A stretch of 64,000 nucleotides of DNA from CBDCUW01 sp963734865 (GTDB lineage: Bacteria; Planctomycetota; Planctomycetia; Pirellulales; Pirellulaceae). Positions 27,462 through 37,384 of this stretch are shown in pieces. Made by a program: the position numbers and the translations under genes. The notes beneath the pieces were generated by a model. It had not been told where the DNA came from. It was given only the letters and a program-made list of their open reading frames with translations, and did not search any database. How positions within the stretch are numbered: the first letter of the stretch is position 1; every line of letters begins with the position of its first letter. The DNA is taken from positions 62,001 to 126,000 of the forward strand of contig CAVTIV010000016.1 in assembly GCA_963734865.1 (NCBI GenBank), given 5' to 3'.

Positions 27462-30400
27462 TCAGTTGCCGATGCCGCCGCCGAAACCACCGCCACCACT
27501 GCTACCACCGCCGATCCCGCCGGCGCCGCCGGCGCCGCCACCACCACTGGTGCCGGAACTACCGGTGACGAAGTTGAAGGTTGTCACATCCCCGACTTGC
27601 GAGAACATCGGCGAAGGTGTGATCCGGACATAACGACGATCGGCCGAGATGATCGCCAAACCTAACAGCCTTGCACCTTCAGGAAGAACCGTGATCTGGG
27701 GTTGGAAACCAACGGCCCCGCCACGAAAACCGCCGCGACCAAAACCGCCAACCCCACCATTCAACAGACGCATATCACGAAACAGATCGGTCAAAACCTG
27801 ACCACTGTCACGATTGTCGACGGCAGCCTGTCCTAACACCTGGTCTTGAATATCACGTTGAACATCGCGCAGGTGCGCCAGTTGTGCGTCGGCAACCTCT
27901 TGCTTTCGCTGTCCTTGTTTGACTTCAAAAACAACCAACGCATCCTTTTCGGTCAGCGGAACTTCCTTACGAATGAACCGTTGCGAGGGTCGTCCGACAT
28001 CGGTCAAGATTTCCACCGTTGCATTGCCCGTCGAAACGTTTCCCCACACGCGGCGGACCAACAACCGGTATTGTCCAGTAAAGCCCTTTGGGCAGAGGTA
28101 GGTCTCCGACACGGTGCCGGTTTCATCATCGCCCTGTCCGGGAAATGAGTCACCCAACAACGTGCCACCGCCGGCACTCGATCGATTCTCTAACGAACAA
28201 ATCGTCCCCGACGGCTCTTCAACCGCCAAATCAATATCGGCGTCCCCTGTCCACGAGACACGAATGATCGCATCGTGCGATGCGGCTCGTTGCAATGCCA
28301 AATTAAATGCATCGGCTTCGTCCTTGCGACCTTCCTCGATCAGCTGGGCGTAGGTTGCTCGAGCAACCAATTTCGCCTGCTTGGCCACCGGTTCAAACCT
28401 TTCTGGCCATGCTTGGGAAAGCACGCCCTGACAAGCCCAGGTCAGACCTTCCAAATCGTTCATGCGCTGAGCGATTCGCAAGCCCATCACATACGGCTCG
28501 CGGCGGTACTCGTCGATCGCAGCAACATTCTGACAGAGCCGCAATGCCTCCGCATCCGAGCCGATCTCTTCCAACCGGGCTGCGACGTTCAGCACGTCCT
28601 CGGGTGTCTCGGCAAAATCAACAGCCGAAAGCAATGCACGTTCGACTTCTTCGGCCGGCGCATTGGTCGCTTTCAGTGCGATCGCATAACCATGATACAT
28701 CCAGGGTTGGACATGGCCGGCGCGAATCGCCGCAGCAATCACGCTACCGGTCTCCGCAAACAGTCCAACCACTTTCGCGTCCTCTCCGGCTTCTTGAGCC
28801 GCGGCCGCTTTGACGGACAACTCCTTGACCGTGGCTCGAATCTGCTGGTCCAAAACCGTCAATTCTTCAGCACTATCGATCTTGATGGTCGCAAAGAACT
28901 GATCCCAAGCTTCGTCGATGGATTGACCCTCTGTCACTTTCAAACGGATCGGGCCGACATCGGAAGCCGCCAGGGAGTACTTGGCAGCGTGTTCGGACTT
29001 GGCATTCTGGCCAACGGTTGTGGTGGTCTTGTTTTGCAGCGAAATGTCATCGGGCACTGCCAACATACCGCCGCCGCCCATGCCGCCCATGCCGCCACCC
29101 ATGCCGCCCATGCCGCCGCCCATGCCGCCGCCCATGCCGCCACCCATGCCGCCACCCATGCCGCCGCCCATGCCGCCGCCCATGCCGCCACCCATGCCGC
29201 CACCGCGGCCGCCGAGCTGGATGATCGGTACGACGAGGTCGCCGACCGGATAGACTTTGTTGACCAAGTTCTGCTCGGCCGCTTCAATCGTTGTGATTTG
29301 CATCACTTCGTCTTTGATCATGTAAGTCAGGTCGAGCTCACGCAGCATCAGACGCAGGAATGAACGAAGCGTCACATTCTTCAGGGTCAACGAAACCGGC
29401 TGGTCTGCCGATAACCCAATTTCTTCCAGCGCTCGACGATCAACCACGATCGGAATGTCGTGGTCTTCGCTGAGCTGACGGATCGCATCTTCCAGAGGCA
29501 ATTCGACAAACGTCTGAGTCGTCTCATCACCCAAAGCGGCGTTGATCCTTTGCTCGGATTCGTTATTGCCGACCAATTCGATCGAACCATACTTCGCTAA
29601 ACGACGTCGACTCATCCGTTGCCAAACGTCTGCATCGGGGTACATGATCGGCGGTTCGTCCACAAATGGGATATTGCTTTTGAGAATCAATGAGAAGGCA
29701 TCGACAAAATTACGCTCCCGCATTTCCATGTAACGACGGTCACGGGCGTAAACTTGCAACATCAATGGTTCGTCTGTGAACTGTCGACCGGCAACCGAGT
29801 CACGAGTGATCGTGTCACCAGCCAGCTTGGCAAACGGGAGCGATACCTCACCATCGGCCTCTGCGTATCGACCTTCATCGATCAATGCGTTGAGCTGTTG
29901 AGAGAGCGTTTTCAGGGTCGCTTCTCGTCGGAACGTGTCGGCTAACAATCGAGCCGACGATGCCGCTCCGCCAGCAACCTGCTCGAGCGTTTTCTGATTC
30001 TCGAAGAACTCGGCCTCACGTCGGCTCGCGACTTGAATCGCGGCCCGCACTTGAGATTCCAACTCTTGTCGCAATTGAGGATCGATGTCAGGCGTCGTTT
30101 CGACCGTCGCCAGCAAGCTCTTCAACGATCCGGAAACACCCGAGGGGTCGGTTCGTATTTGACGATTCGCCACTCGCAACTGGGCACGAACTTCGGCTCG
30201 CAGACGACCTTCGGCCGCCGATCGTTCGGCAGCGACGTTCCGCAGCAAATCGCCCCCCGATTCCAGCAAATCGTCATCGCCGGCAACGGTGCCACGGGCC
30301 GCCATCGGCGGTGCCACCGGAGCCGATACTGCAGGTGCGGGCTTGACCGGAGCAGCTTTGGGGGCCGCTTTGGAAGCAACTGGCGGCGCTGGGGCTGGGG

Positions 30401-31715
30401 CAGCAAATGGGTCATCCGCCGCCGCGGTACCACCGGCCGCCGGGGCTGGGGCAGCAAACGGGTCATCCGCATTTTGAATGATCAGTCGATTTCCGATGAC
30501 CTTCTCGATCGCCTTCGCGTCGGTGTTGTTGGGGTCAACTTCCAATGCCTTCTCGGCCACCGCTTTGGCGCCGCGACGGTTGCCCTGCTGCAACGCCATG
30601 TTGCTGGCTCGAACCAACTCATCGGCTCTGGCGGCCAACAACCGAGCTGTCTCGCGCAACAACGGAGATCCCGCCGAGGGCAACATCAAGCCACCATTGT
30701 CGCGCGACTGATTGACCAAACCGGGAAGGAAGGACAAGTCTGGATGACTTTCCTCGATCGCCGCTTCGGCAACGATCTTGACCGCAGCAACCGTCGTCAT
30801 GCCTTGCAGTTCGATCGTACCCTGAGATCGATTCGCCTGGGGAGATGAATTCGTTTCGATTTCACCCAGCAGGATCGAGTCACGATCCAATCGCAGCGGT
30901 GGCAAACGATCGGCTTGAATCGAATCCATTCCAGGAAGCAACTTTGCCTCGGTCAACCAAATCGCTGACATCGTTGACGATTCGCCAACGTGAGCACCGA
31001 TCGCGGTCGCGCCGTTTTCATCCGTCGCATCAACGATCCCCAACACGCCGCCAGTCTGGTTGGCCAGGATTCCCATCCATTCGACGTTGATCGAGGGACC
31101 GATCGCGACGCTGTGAACGGAGATTCGATCGGCACGCAATGCGTCCACCAATCCCGCCAGGCGAATCGCGTCGTTGGTCGATTCGATCGACGCACCATCA
31201 CCGATATAGACAATCGACCGCGTGTGATCCTCTGGTTCGCCGACCAGCGCGGCACGAACCGATCCGATCACCGAAACAATGTTTGTGTTGCCCAGTGGCA
31301 GTCGTTTTTTGAGCTTCGCGATGGCACGCCCGGTCGCAGCGGAATCGGCGGCGTCCCAGGTCTCGCTCAAGTCAACCGCGCGAACGTCCGCCGCAAAGAT
31401 TCGGACCCGGTCGCCTGATCGCAACTTGCCAATCACACTGGCCAGGGCGGCGAGCGAATCGTTTCGATACCCGCCCGCCTGGCTGGCCGAGGTGTCCACC
31501 ACGACCACAACGTCCGCTGCTGCCTTGCGCACCGAATCCAGCAAAGCGTCATCGGCCGAAGGCTGCACCGCGGTGGCGAAATAGCGATCACCCGAGGGCG
31601 TCTGATAAGTGGCAATCCGGACATTCGCCCCATCATCAGCCGAAGCGGTCAAATGTCCAAAGGTCGCTGCCGCGACCAGGGCAAGAGCGGTGTGTGCGAC
31701 GTGTCGCAATCCCAT
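27462..31715 (-). CDS. large exported VWA/STN-domain protein with Gly-Met repeat
   Basis: 1417 residues from ATG 31715 with a signal peptide (LALVAAATFGHLTASA). In order: VWA domain at about 65-240 (VVVDTSASQAGG metal site; VYIGDGASIE); TPR-like segment; Ala/Pro linker with two ADDPFAAPAPA copies; long helical region; an STN-like domain at about 745-830 (ELPLEDAIRQLSEDHDIPIV, then VTLRSFLRLMLRELDLTYMI) as seen at the start of secretins; a Gly-Met repeat (29068-29208); helical repeats; a beta domain (RVSWTGDADIDLAVEEPSG) resembling DUF2135; and a Gly-rich tail. It is probably periplasmic or surface-associated. No secretin pore follows the STN domain. Confidence 0.85.
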   Translation of the reverse strand: MGLRHVAHTALALVAAATFGHLTASADDGANVRIATYQTPSGDRYFATAVQPSADDALLDSVRKAAADVVVVVDTSASQAGGYRNDSLAALASVIGKLRSGDRVRIFAADVRAVDLSETWDAADSAATGRAIAKLKKRLPLGNTNIVSVIGSVRAALVGEPEDHTRSIVYIGDGASIESTNDAIRLAGLVDALRADRISVHSVAIGPSINVEWMGILANQTGGVLGIVDATDENGATAIGAHVGESSTMSAIWLTEAKLLPGMDSIQADRLPPLRLDRDSILLGEIETNSSPQANRSQGTIELQGMTTVAAVKIVAEAAIEESHPDLSFLPGLVNQSRDNGGLMLPSAGSPLLRETARLLAARADELVRASNMALQQGNRRGAKAVAEKALEVDPNNTDAKAIEKVIGNRLIIQNADDPFAAPAPAAGGTAAADDPFAAPAPAPPVASKAAPKAAPVKPAPAVSAPVAPPMAARGTVAGDDDLLESGGDLLRNVAAERSAAEGRLRAEVRAQLRVANRQIRTDPSGVSGSLKSLLATVETTPDIDPQLRQELESQVRAAIQVASRREAEFFENQKTLEQVAGGAASSARLLADTFRREATLKTLSQQLNALIDEGRYAEADGEVSLPFAKLAGDTITRDSVAGRQFTDEPLMLQVYARDRRYMEMRERNFVDAFSLILKSNIPFVDEPPIMYPDADVWQRMSRRRLAKYGSIELVGNNESEQRINAALGDETTQTFVELPLEDAIRQLSEDHDIPIVVDRRALEEIGLSADQPVSLTLKNVTLRSFLRLMLRELDLTYMIKDEVMQITTIEAAEQNLVNKVYPVGDLVVPIIQLGGRGGGMGGGMGGGMGGGMGGGMGGGMGGGMGGGMGGMGGGMGGMGGGGMLAVPDDISLQNKTTTTVGQNAKSEHAAKYSLAASDVGPIRLKVTEGQSIDEAWDQFFATIKIDSAEELTVLDQQIRATVKELSVKAAAAQEAGEDAKVVGLFAETGSVIAAAIRAGHVQPWMYHGYAIALKATNAPAEEVERALLSAVDFAETPEDVLNVAARLEEIGSDAEALRLCQNVAAIDEYRREPYVMGLRIAQRMNDLEGLTWACQGVLSQAWPERFEPVAKQAKLVARATYAQLIEEGRKDEADAFNLALQRAASHDAIIRVSWTGDADIDLAVEEPSGTICSLENRSSAGGGTLLGDSFPGQGDDETGTVSETYLCPKGFTGQYRLLVRRVWGNVSTGNATVEILTDVGRPSQRFIRKEVPLTEKDALVVFEVKQGQRKQEVADAQLAHLRDVQRDIQDQVLGQAAVDNRDSGQVLTDLFRDMRLLNGGVGGFGRGGFRGGAVGFQPQITVLPEGARLLGLAIISADRRYVRITPSPMFSQVGDVTTFNFVTGSSGTSGGGGAGGAGGIGGGSSGGGGFGGGIGN
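29068..29208 (-). repeat. in-frame Gly-Met codon repeat
   Basis: About 140 bases of near-identical 9- and 12-base units, encoding repeated GGGM or GGM in the large VWA/STN protein. It stays in frame. Small variation in the third base of Gly codons shows it is not a single recent expansion. Confidence 0.9.
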
Positions 31716-32165
31716 CTGTATATCTCCACGGTGACAGTTAACGCGTTTTCCGCGTTCCCTCGGGTTAATCCGAGGATCGAAGTCGATCTTGCGATCAAGC
31801 CGGCGGCTTGTGGTCGCGGTCACGAACCAGCGTTCTGGGGTGAAAAGCAGTCCGAAAAGGTTCTCAGTGTCCGAGTCTATTCGCGTTGCTTCACACTCGC
31901 TACGAAAAAAACGGCCTTTCGTTGGCTCCGAATCAAGCAGAGTCCGGTTGTACGTGTTGCAAATTGCTACAACTGAGGCAACCCGCTACACCTTCCTGCC
32001 GGATATCCCTCGTTCCGAGCCTCCGGTCCATTGTAAAGCGAGTTTCGTACCAATCCTCCGACCAAATGGTCGCCTGGGCCAATTATGTCGCCGTTTCAGC
32101 GGATAAAATTGGTCCAAATGAATCAATTGATTTGCCTTTCCGGTGATAATCGGGTGTGATCCACA
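31716..32165. other. intergenic region between divergent genes
   Basis: 450 bases between the VWA/STN gene (minus) and the transglutaminase-like gene (plus). No recognisable gene; the ORFs present look accidental. It is somewhat richer in A/T than the flanking genes in 31900-31990. Both promoters should be here but I cannot fix them. Confidence 0.5.
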
Positions 32166-34173
32166 ATGCCTTACGCGATACTGACGGTTTGCCTGCTGAT
32201 GATCGCCTGTTGCCCCACGACAATGGCAGAAGTGGGGGATGTCACTTTGACCACCGATCATCCCCAGTACCCCGGCGAAGGTGCGTTTCAAACGCCATTG
32301 GATTGCGTCCGGTGGGCGACTCGCGAGGCAGAGTCGGATCAGCAACGGGCGTTGGCAATCTTTCGTTGGCTGCTCACGCATCAGTGGCATCTCCACTCGC
32401 CACAGGAGTGGTGTCAGCCCGGTCGTTCACCAGGCAGCGATCGAAATGACTACGAAATGGTCGTCTATGATGCCAACCGCGGCCGTTTTTCCTACGGCTT
32501 TGGGCTCTGCGGAACGGTTCACGCCTGGAACGAACCCTACTGGCAAGCAGCCGGATTCCCGGCCCGCAGGCGGGCCTTCCCCGGTCATACCAACAGCGAA
32601 GTCTTCGTCGATCAACGGTGGCGAATGTTCGACACCGATATGGCCGGAATCGTGCTGATGCCTGACGGGTCCGTCGCCGGTTACGACGACATCACCGCCG
32701 ACCTGAGCCTGCTCGATCGCGATCAGGGTAACTTGCCTCGCTACCCATTCGCCTGGCCGGCCGATTTTGAAACCATGAAAGCTGGCTGGAGAGAAGTCGC
32801 GGCCGGGGGAAATTGGTACAAGCTCTATCACGGCGGCTACGCGGCTCAGCCCGCCGTCGTCCATCTCCGTTCGGGCGAGTCGCTGACACGATACCCCCAT
32901 CCGGATGCTTTCGGTGATCCACAGAAACGCCGATTCTGGCATCAGCAAGACGGTGGACCCAGCCGATTGTGGACGTTCGCCAATGGTGGCGAGCCTTTTC
33001 ATCACCAGGAACAATCCAATTCGCGAGGTCAGACCCGCTACGGAAACGCCGTCTTCGATTACCTACCCAATCTCACACAACAAACCTGTTGGGAAGGAGT
33101 CACCGGGCAAAGCACCAACCTGACAATCACCCCCCACGGTTTGCGGGCCGAGAACAACGACGCCGCGTTCGTCGTCTTTGAACACTTTTCACCCTACGTC
33201 ATCTGCGGCGACCCCGTCGACGATCAAGATCCGATGCGACATGAAGCGACCGACGGATTCGTGATCGAAGGCCGCACAGCCGGCTCGGTGGAAATCTTCG
33301 TCAGTCCCGATCAAGGTCAATCCTGGCACGATCTGGGTGAACACGCAGGTTCGTTCCGCCTGGACGCTACCGAACAGGTCAAAGGACACTACGGTTGGTG
33401 GGTGAAAGTGGAATTCGTCTCGAACCAACGATCGAGCGACCGGACGGTCCTGGAGGACATTCACTTTGTCACCACCGGCCAAATCTGCGAGGCGATCTAT
33501 CCGCGTCTAAAACCGAACGGAACAACGGTGACCTACCGCGCACGATCCCGCAGCGTGACTCCTGTGCTGCCGCGACTCGATCACGAGCCATCCACCTTGC
33601 AGCGTTACGAAGAACCGAGCATGCGTTCGGCAAATTTGAAATTCGTCGGACGCGGCACCGATCAACGGTTCGCCTATCGCGTTGTTGGCCCCCAACCCGC
33701 TCATGTTGTGTTTCGTGTGCCCGCCAGAACCCCGCTGGTCGGACTATCGGCGGCCGCCCGCTTTGCTGTTCGCTCTCCCACACCCGATGGCGCAGGAGTT
33801 TCGTCTCGACTATTCCATCGATCACGGCATCACATGGCAGCCGCTCGGTGTCGCCACGCCGCCGGCCGATAACGAGTTTTCGAGCGGATGGGTCTATGGC
33901 GCCGCCGACTTTGATTCACCCGCTTCCGCGACCGCACTGGTTCGCGTCAGTCTTGATGGCGGCGGTTACGGGACAGGTCTTCTGACGGCCGAACTCTATG
34001 GCCTGCGGCAAACGCCCGATACCTCCGCGGCGACGGTAACTTATCGCTGGTGGGAAGGCGATGTCGGACGTCAAGAATCATTCCGAGTCGCGAAGGGAAC
34101 AGCCGAATTCACCGCAACCATTCCCACGGGCGATCGCGTTCGAGATGATTTCGTACGGATCAAAGTGGACTGA
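32166..34173 (+). CDS. exported transglutaminase-like protein, frameshifted
   Basis: About 668 residues after repair. Signal peptide (LTVCLLMIACCPTTMA), with a possible lipobox. The transglutaminase-like core is at about 45-165: helix RALAIFRWLLTHQWHLH, then FSYGFGLCGTVHAWNEPY (likely Cys), FPGHTNSEVFVDQRWRMFDT (likely His and Asp). The following 450 residues are beta-rich (VEIFVSPDQGQSWHDLGEHA and similar), suggesting jelly-roll or BNR-like folds. The frame is lost near 33793 (one base missing before CAGGAG) and continues as FRLDYSIDHGITWQPLGV to 34173. It is transcribed alone, 95 bases before the aldolase gene. Protease or cross-linking activity is unproven. Confidence 0.7.
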
Positions 34174-34268
34174 GTGATCCCAATCCCTGGACCACACATC
34201 GTTGATTTTCTGTCCCGACGGTCGATCGTAAACTTGTGCTTTGCAATTCCTGAACGAGGAGAGACGTT

Positions 34269-35024
34269 GTGAATTGGATTTCGCGTGATCAGCTGGGCGC
34301 CGTGCCATTGATCGGAACGTTCTTGGGCATCGGCAGCGCAATTTCGGCCGAGATTGCGGCGAAAATCGGATTCGACTGGGTGCTTGTCGATACCGAACAT
34401 GGCGCCGGCGACGAAGGCACCCTGGTCCAGCAACTGCAAGCGATCTCCGGCGGTACAAGCTCGCCGATCGTCCGTGTCCCTTGGAATGATCCGGTCGTGA
34501 TCAAGCGCACACTCGATGCCGGTGCCAGCGGGATCATGGTGCCCTACGTGAACTCGGCCACCGAAGCGAAGAACGCCGTCGCAGCAGTGAAATATCCTCC
34601 GCAAGGGATTCGCGGTACCGCGAGAAGCACGCGTGCTGCCGGTTTCGGGATCGAATTCGAACAGTACTTCGCGGTCGCCAACGAGAAATCCATGGTGATT
34701 GTCCAAATCGAAACCCCCGACGCCGTCGCCAACGCAACCGAGATCGCCGCAGTGGAGGGAGTCGATGTCCTGTTTGTGGGCCCGCTGGACTTGCGAGTGA
34801 ACCTGGGTTGGCCCGATTCGTTCGACCAATCGGAATTCGATGAATCGATCCGCACCGTCGTTCGAGCCTGCACAGCAGCAGGCAAGACGGCAGGCATCCT
34901 TTCATCTCCCGCCGAGGCACGCGACTGGATCCGTCAAGGCCTGACATTCCTGGCAATCGGATCGGACGGAATGGCCTTGGTAGACGGACTGCGCTCGTAC
35001 CTGGCCTCGGCGCAGCCCGAATGA
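34269..35024 (+). CDS. HpcH/HpaI-family aldolase (2-oxo acid aldolase)
   Basis: 251 residues from GTG 34269 behind a GAGGAGAG ribosome site. Class II pyruvate aldolase barrel: WVLVDTEHGAGDEGTLVQQL, VRVPWNDPVVIKRTLDAGAS, GIMVPYVNSATEAKNAV, the GIRGTARSTRAAGFG region, metal-binding VQIETPDAV, and VGPLDLRVNLGWPD. Relatives cleave 4-hydroxy-2-oxo acids such as 2-keto-3-deoxy-rhamnonate or -glucarate. The genomic context shows no sugar-acid pathway, so the exact substrate is open. Confidence 0.9.
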   Translation: MNWISRDQLGAVPLIGTFLGIGSAISAEIAAKIGFDWVLVDTEHGAGDEGTLVQQLQAISGGTSSPIVRVPWNDPVVIKRTLDAGASGIMVPYVNSATEAKNAVAAVKYPPQGIRGTARSTRAAGFGIEFEQYFAVANEKSMVIVQIETPDAVANATEIAAVEGVDVLFVGPLDLRVNLGWPDSFDQSEFDESIRTVVRACTAAGKTAGILSSPAEARDWIRQGLTFLAIGSDGMALVDGLRSYLASAQPE

Positions 35025-35118
35025 ATTTGCTTCATCATTCCCGTTCCTGTAAATCGAATGCTGTCAGTCGTTTCCGTTGCCGAAGTGACCGCCAATCATG
35101 AGTGATGGCGAACGTCGG

Positions 35119-36051
35119 TCATGCGAGCAATGCCTGCAGATGACACTCGACACTTTCCGCCAAGGCAGCAGGGTTGTAGCCCCCCTCGAGCAAACTGACC
35201 ACGCGTCCCTGAGCATGCGTGTCAGCGATCGCCATCACGATCTCCGTGAGCGTTTGGAAATCCTCGCTCTCGAGGCCGAGCGAACCGATCGGGTCGTTCT
35301 TGTGGCTGTCGAAGCCGGCACTGATCATCACCAATTGCGGCTTCAATTTGTCCGCCAACTTCTCGCTGGCGATTTGGAATCGATCGAACTGCTGTTGACG
35401 CGACGTGCCGAAGCGGATCGGCAGATTGACCGTCAAGCCCCGTCCCGCCCCGGCGCCCGTTTCATCCGCCGCACCGCTGCCCGGATAAAACGGGTATCGA
35501 TGCATCGACAAAAAGCCGACGTTGGGATCCTCCCAAAACGTGGCTTGCGTCCCATTTCCATGGTGCACGTCCCAGTCGACGATCATCACCCGCTCGACGC
35601 CGAGTTCCTCGATCGCGACTCGCGCACCCACGGCGATGTTGTTCAACAGGCAAAAGCCCATCGGATGACTGTGCATCGCGTGATGCCCCGGCGGTCGGAC
35701 CAAGCAAAAGGCAGTCGAATCTTCTCCGTTCATGACTCGAGATACGGCATCGCATGCCGCTCCGGCTGCCATGCGAGCGGCGACGAGCGACTTCGCACTG
35801 ACCACCGTGTCTTGTTCAATGCGGCCACCACCGCGCTCAATCAACTTCTCGATCGATTCAATCGCGTCGGCGGAGTGGACGTGATTGAGCTGCGCAAGTG
35901 TCGCCGGCTCCCACTCGGGGGGCTTGGTGCACCGGGTGTCCACGTGATTCTGCTTCAAGCGATCAAGGACAGCGCGAAGTCGACCCGCATTTTCGGGATG
36001 AGAGCCGGTATCGTGCTCCAGAAAAATCGGATCGTAGTAAAGCAACGTCAA
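35119..36051 (-). CDS. histone deacetylase / acetylpolyamine amidohydrolase family protein
   Basis: 310 residues. Zn-dependent deacetylase of the arginase/deacetylase fold. Motifs: YYDPIFLEHDTGSHPENAGR, VRPPGHHAMHSHPMGFCLLN (the tandem catalytic His), VDWDVHHGNGTQATF (Zn Asp and His), MISAGFDSHKNDPIG (second Zn Asp), and LEGGYNPAALAESV near the end. All catalytic residues are present, so it should be active, most likely on acetylpolyamines or an acetylated small molecule or protein. The gene overlaps the upstream C39-like gene by 4 bases, implying translational coupling. Confidence 0.93.
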   Translation of the reverse strand: MTLLYYDPIFLEHDTGSHPENAGRLRAVLDRLKQNHVDTRCTKPPEWEPATLAQLNHVHSADAIESIEKLIERGGGRIEQDTVVSAKSLVAARMAAGAACDAVSRVMNGEDSTAFCLVRPPGHHAMHSHPMGFCLLNNIAVGARVAIEELGVERVMIVDWDVHHGNGTQATFWEDPNVGFLSMHRYPFYPGSGAADETGAGAGRGLTVNLPIRFGTSRQQQFDRFQIASEKLADKLKPQLVMISAGFDSHKNDPIGSLGLESEDFQTLTEIVMAIADTHAQGRVVSLLEGGYNPAALAESVECHLQALLA

Positions 36052-36902
36052 TTGCTGGCCAGGAAAATCATGTCGCCGGTAAAGCGACGTCGGAAATCGG
36101 CGTCGCTCCAGGAAACTCGCCCCACAGCCGGGTCACCGAGGATCCACTGGCCGTCCTCAAAGCCCAACACGACGACCGCGTGTCCTTCGCCTCGCGGCCC
36201 CAACAACCGACGAATCGGACCGGAGTCATTCGAGTCGGAAAACCGAATCAGGGCGACATTGGGAAGTTGATGCTTTGCAATCCACTGATTGGGATCACGC
36301 GAGCCGACTTGGATGCCGCGACCGCTCCGCTCGCTGACCAACTTCAGCCCGCGGTACAGTCCCAATGGTTCGGTCCCCTGGCGACTGGTCAGACAAAACT
36401 GAATCATCTGCTGCTCGCTGGCGGAAAGACCATTGAGATTCAACAGCGTCGCCGCCGCAGCGGCGCCACACGTCGCCTCGTGAGTTTGTAAACAGATTCC
36501 CTCGCGCCACTGTCCGTTCGCCGAGACGATTGCCGGGGCGAGCAGCGGACGGGTGATCGGCAGTGCCAAGTGCACCACCGCAATCAACGCCAATAGCGAG
36601 ACCGTGAAAGGACGTCGCCATCGGGCCAGCCCCGGAGTCGCCGTTGCCAGCCCCGCCGTGAAACCTAGAAAGACCGGCATCAGATTCGACCAATAGACGA
36701 CCCCGCTACTGGGAACCGCCGTCGCCCAAACCAGACGGCCAGCGAGACTCCATGCGAAAATCAGCGACAGGGCCAGCGATTCGACGAATAGCAACGATCG
36801 GCAATGACAGACACCGCGGCCAAGATGTTTACCCACCCTGTAGGCCAAAACTGAGACAATCGTGATCACAACCAATCCGGTGATCAGGTCCCAGCCTATC
36901 AT
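36048..36902 (-). CDS. membrane protein with C39-like cysteine peptidase domain
   Basis: 284 residues from ATG 36902 (MIGWD; an upstream ATG at 36926 is possible). About four membrane helices fill the first 140 residues. The C-terminal domain is C39-like: QTHEATCGAAAAATLLNLNG (nucleophile Cys), ERSGRGIQVG, GHAVVVLGFEDGQWILGDPA (His and Asp). C39 peptidases cut Gly-Gly leaders of exported peptides, but here the ABC transporter part is missing and the domain order is reversed. The stop overlaps the deacetylase start. Confidence 0.85.
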   Translation of the reverse strand: MIGWDLITGLVVITIVSVLAYRVGKHLGRGVCHCRSLLFVESLALSLIFAWSLAGRLVWATAVPSSGVVYWSNLMPVFLGFTAGLATATPGLARWRRPFTVSLLALIAVVHLALPITRPLLAPAIVSANGQWREGICLQTHEATCGAAAAATLLNLNGLSASEQQMIQFCLTSRQGTEPLGLYRGLKLVSERSGRGIQVGSRDPNQWIAKHQLPNVALIRFSDSNDSGPIRRLLGPRGEGHAVVVLGFEDGQWILGDPAVGRVSWSDADFRRRFTGDMIFLASN

Positions 36903-37384
36903 TGCTCCACTCCTCCATAGCCGCACTCAGACGTGTGGTTCGACACGCGACGATTGTGAAGATTATATTAACATACGATTAGCATACGATTAACATGAAA
37001 CTCGATTCGAAGTCAACTTCTGTCGGTATCGGACGTTGGCGGGCCAATTCTTTCGCCAAAGGGGGGCGGGCTATCGAGTCGCGGTTGCTTCCCCTCCTCC
37101 CCCATCTCCTGCCATGCCGGTGATGAACTTTGAAGGCCGGACCGAGCGGAGCGTGTTCCGGAATGAAGCTGAGAAAAAGGTCCGGTGTTCCGGCACGGCA
37201 CGGAAGGTGTGTCGGCCACCAGCGCTTGCACTCGGACCGGCGACTGCAATCGCCGAACCAGAATGGAGGACGGATTTCCGCAAATGCCAAAGCCGCTCGG
37301 GGGCATTGCAAGCCGGCAAGGCTTATCATTGCAATAGCGCAACTGTACACGCATGTTCCACGATCCATCCACAACAATCGAACC
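36903..37384. other. intergenic region with short direct repeat
   Basis: 482 bases between the divergent C39-like gene and the propeller-fusion gene. A minus-strand ORF (36979-37398) is present but has no coding signature. The notable part is AT-rich with two CATACGATTA copies (36972-36981, 36983-36992). Confidence 0.55.
36971..36992. repeat. 11-base direct repeat in divergent promoter region
   Basis: Two successive 11-base units, (A/G)CATACGATTA, with one-helical-turn period, in an AT-rich patch about 70-90 bases upstream of the C39-like gene. A third partial copy (TTAACAT) follows. This is a candidate protein-binding site. Confidence 0.6.

Noticed and set aside
29068..29208. CRISPR array
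   Set aside because: Units are 9 or 12 bases, coding and in frame, with no spacers.
28275..29363. Plus-strand 362-codon ORF with His/Ala repeats
   Set aside because: The repeats are the antisense of the Gly-Met codon repeat in the large VWA/STN gene.
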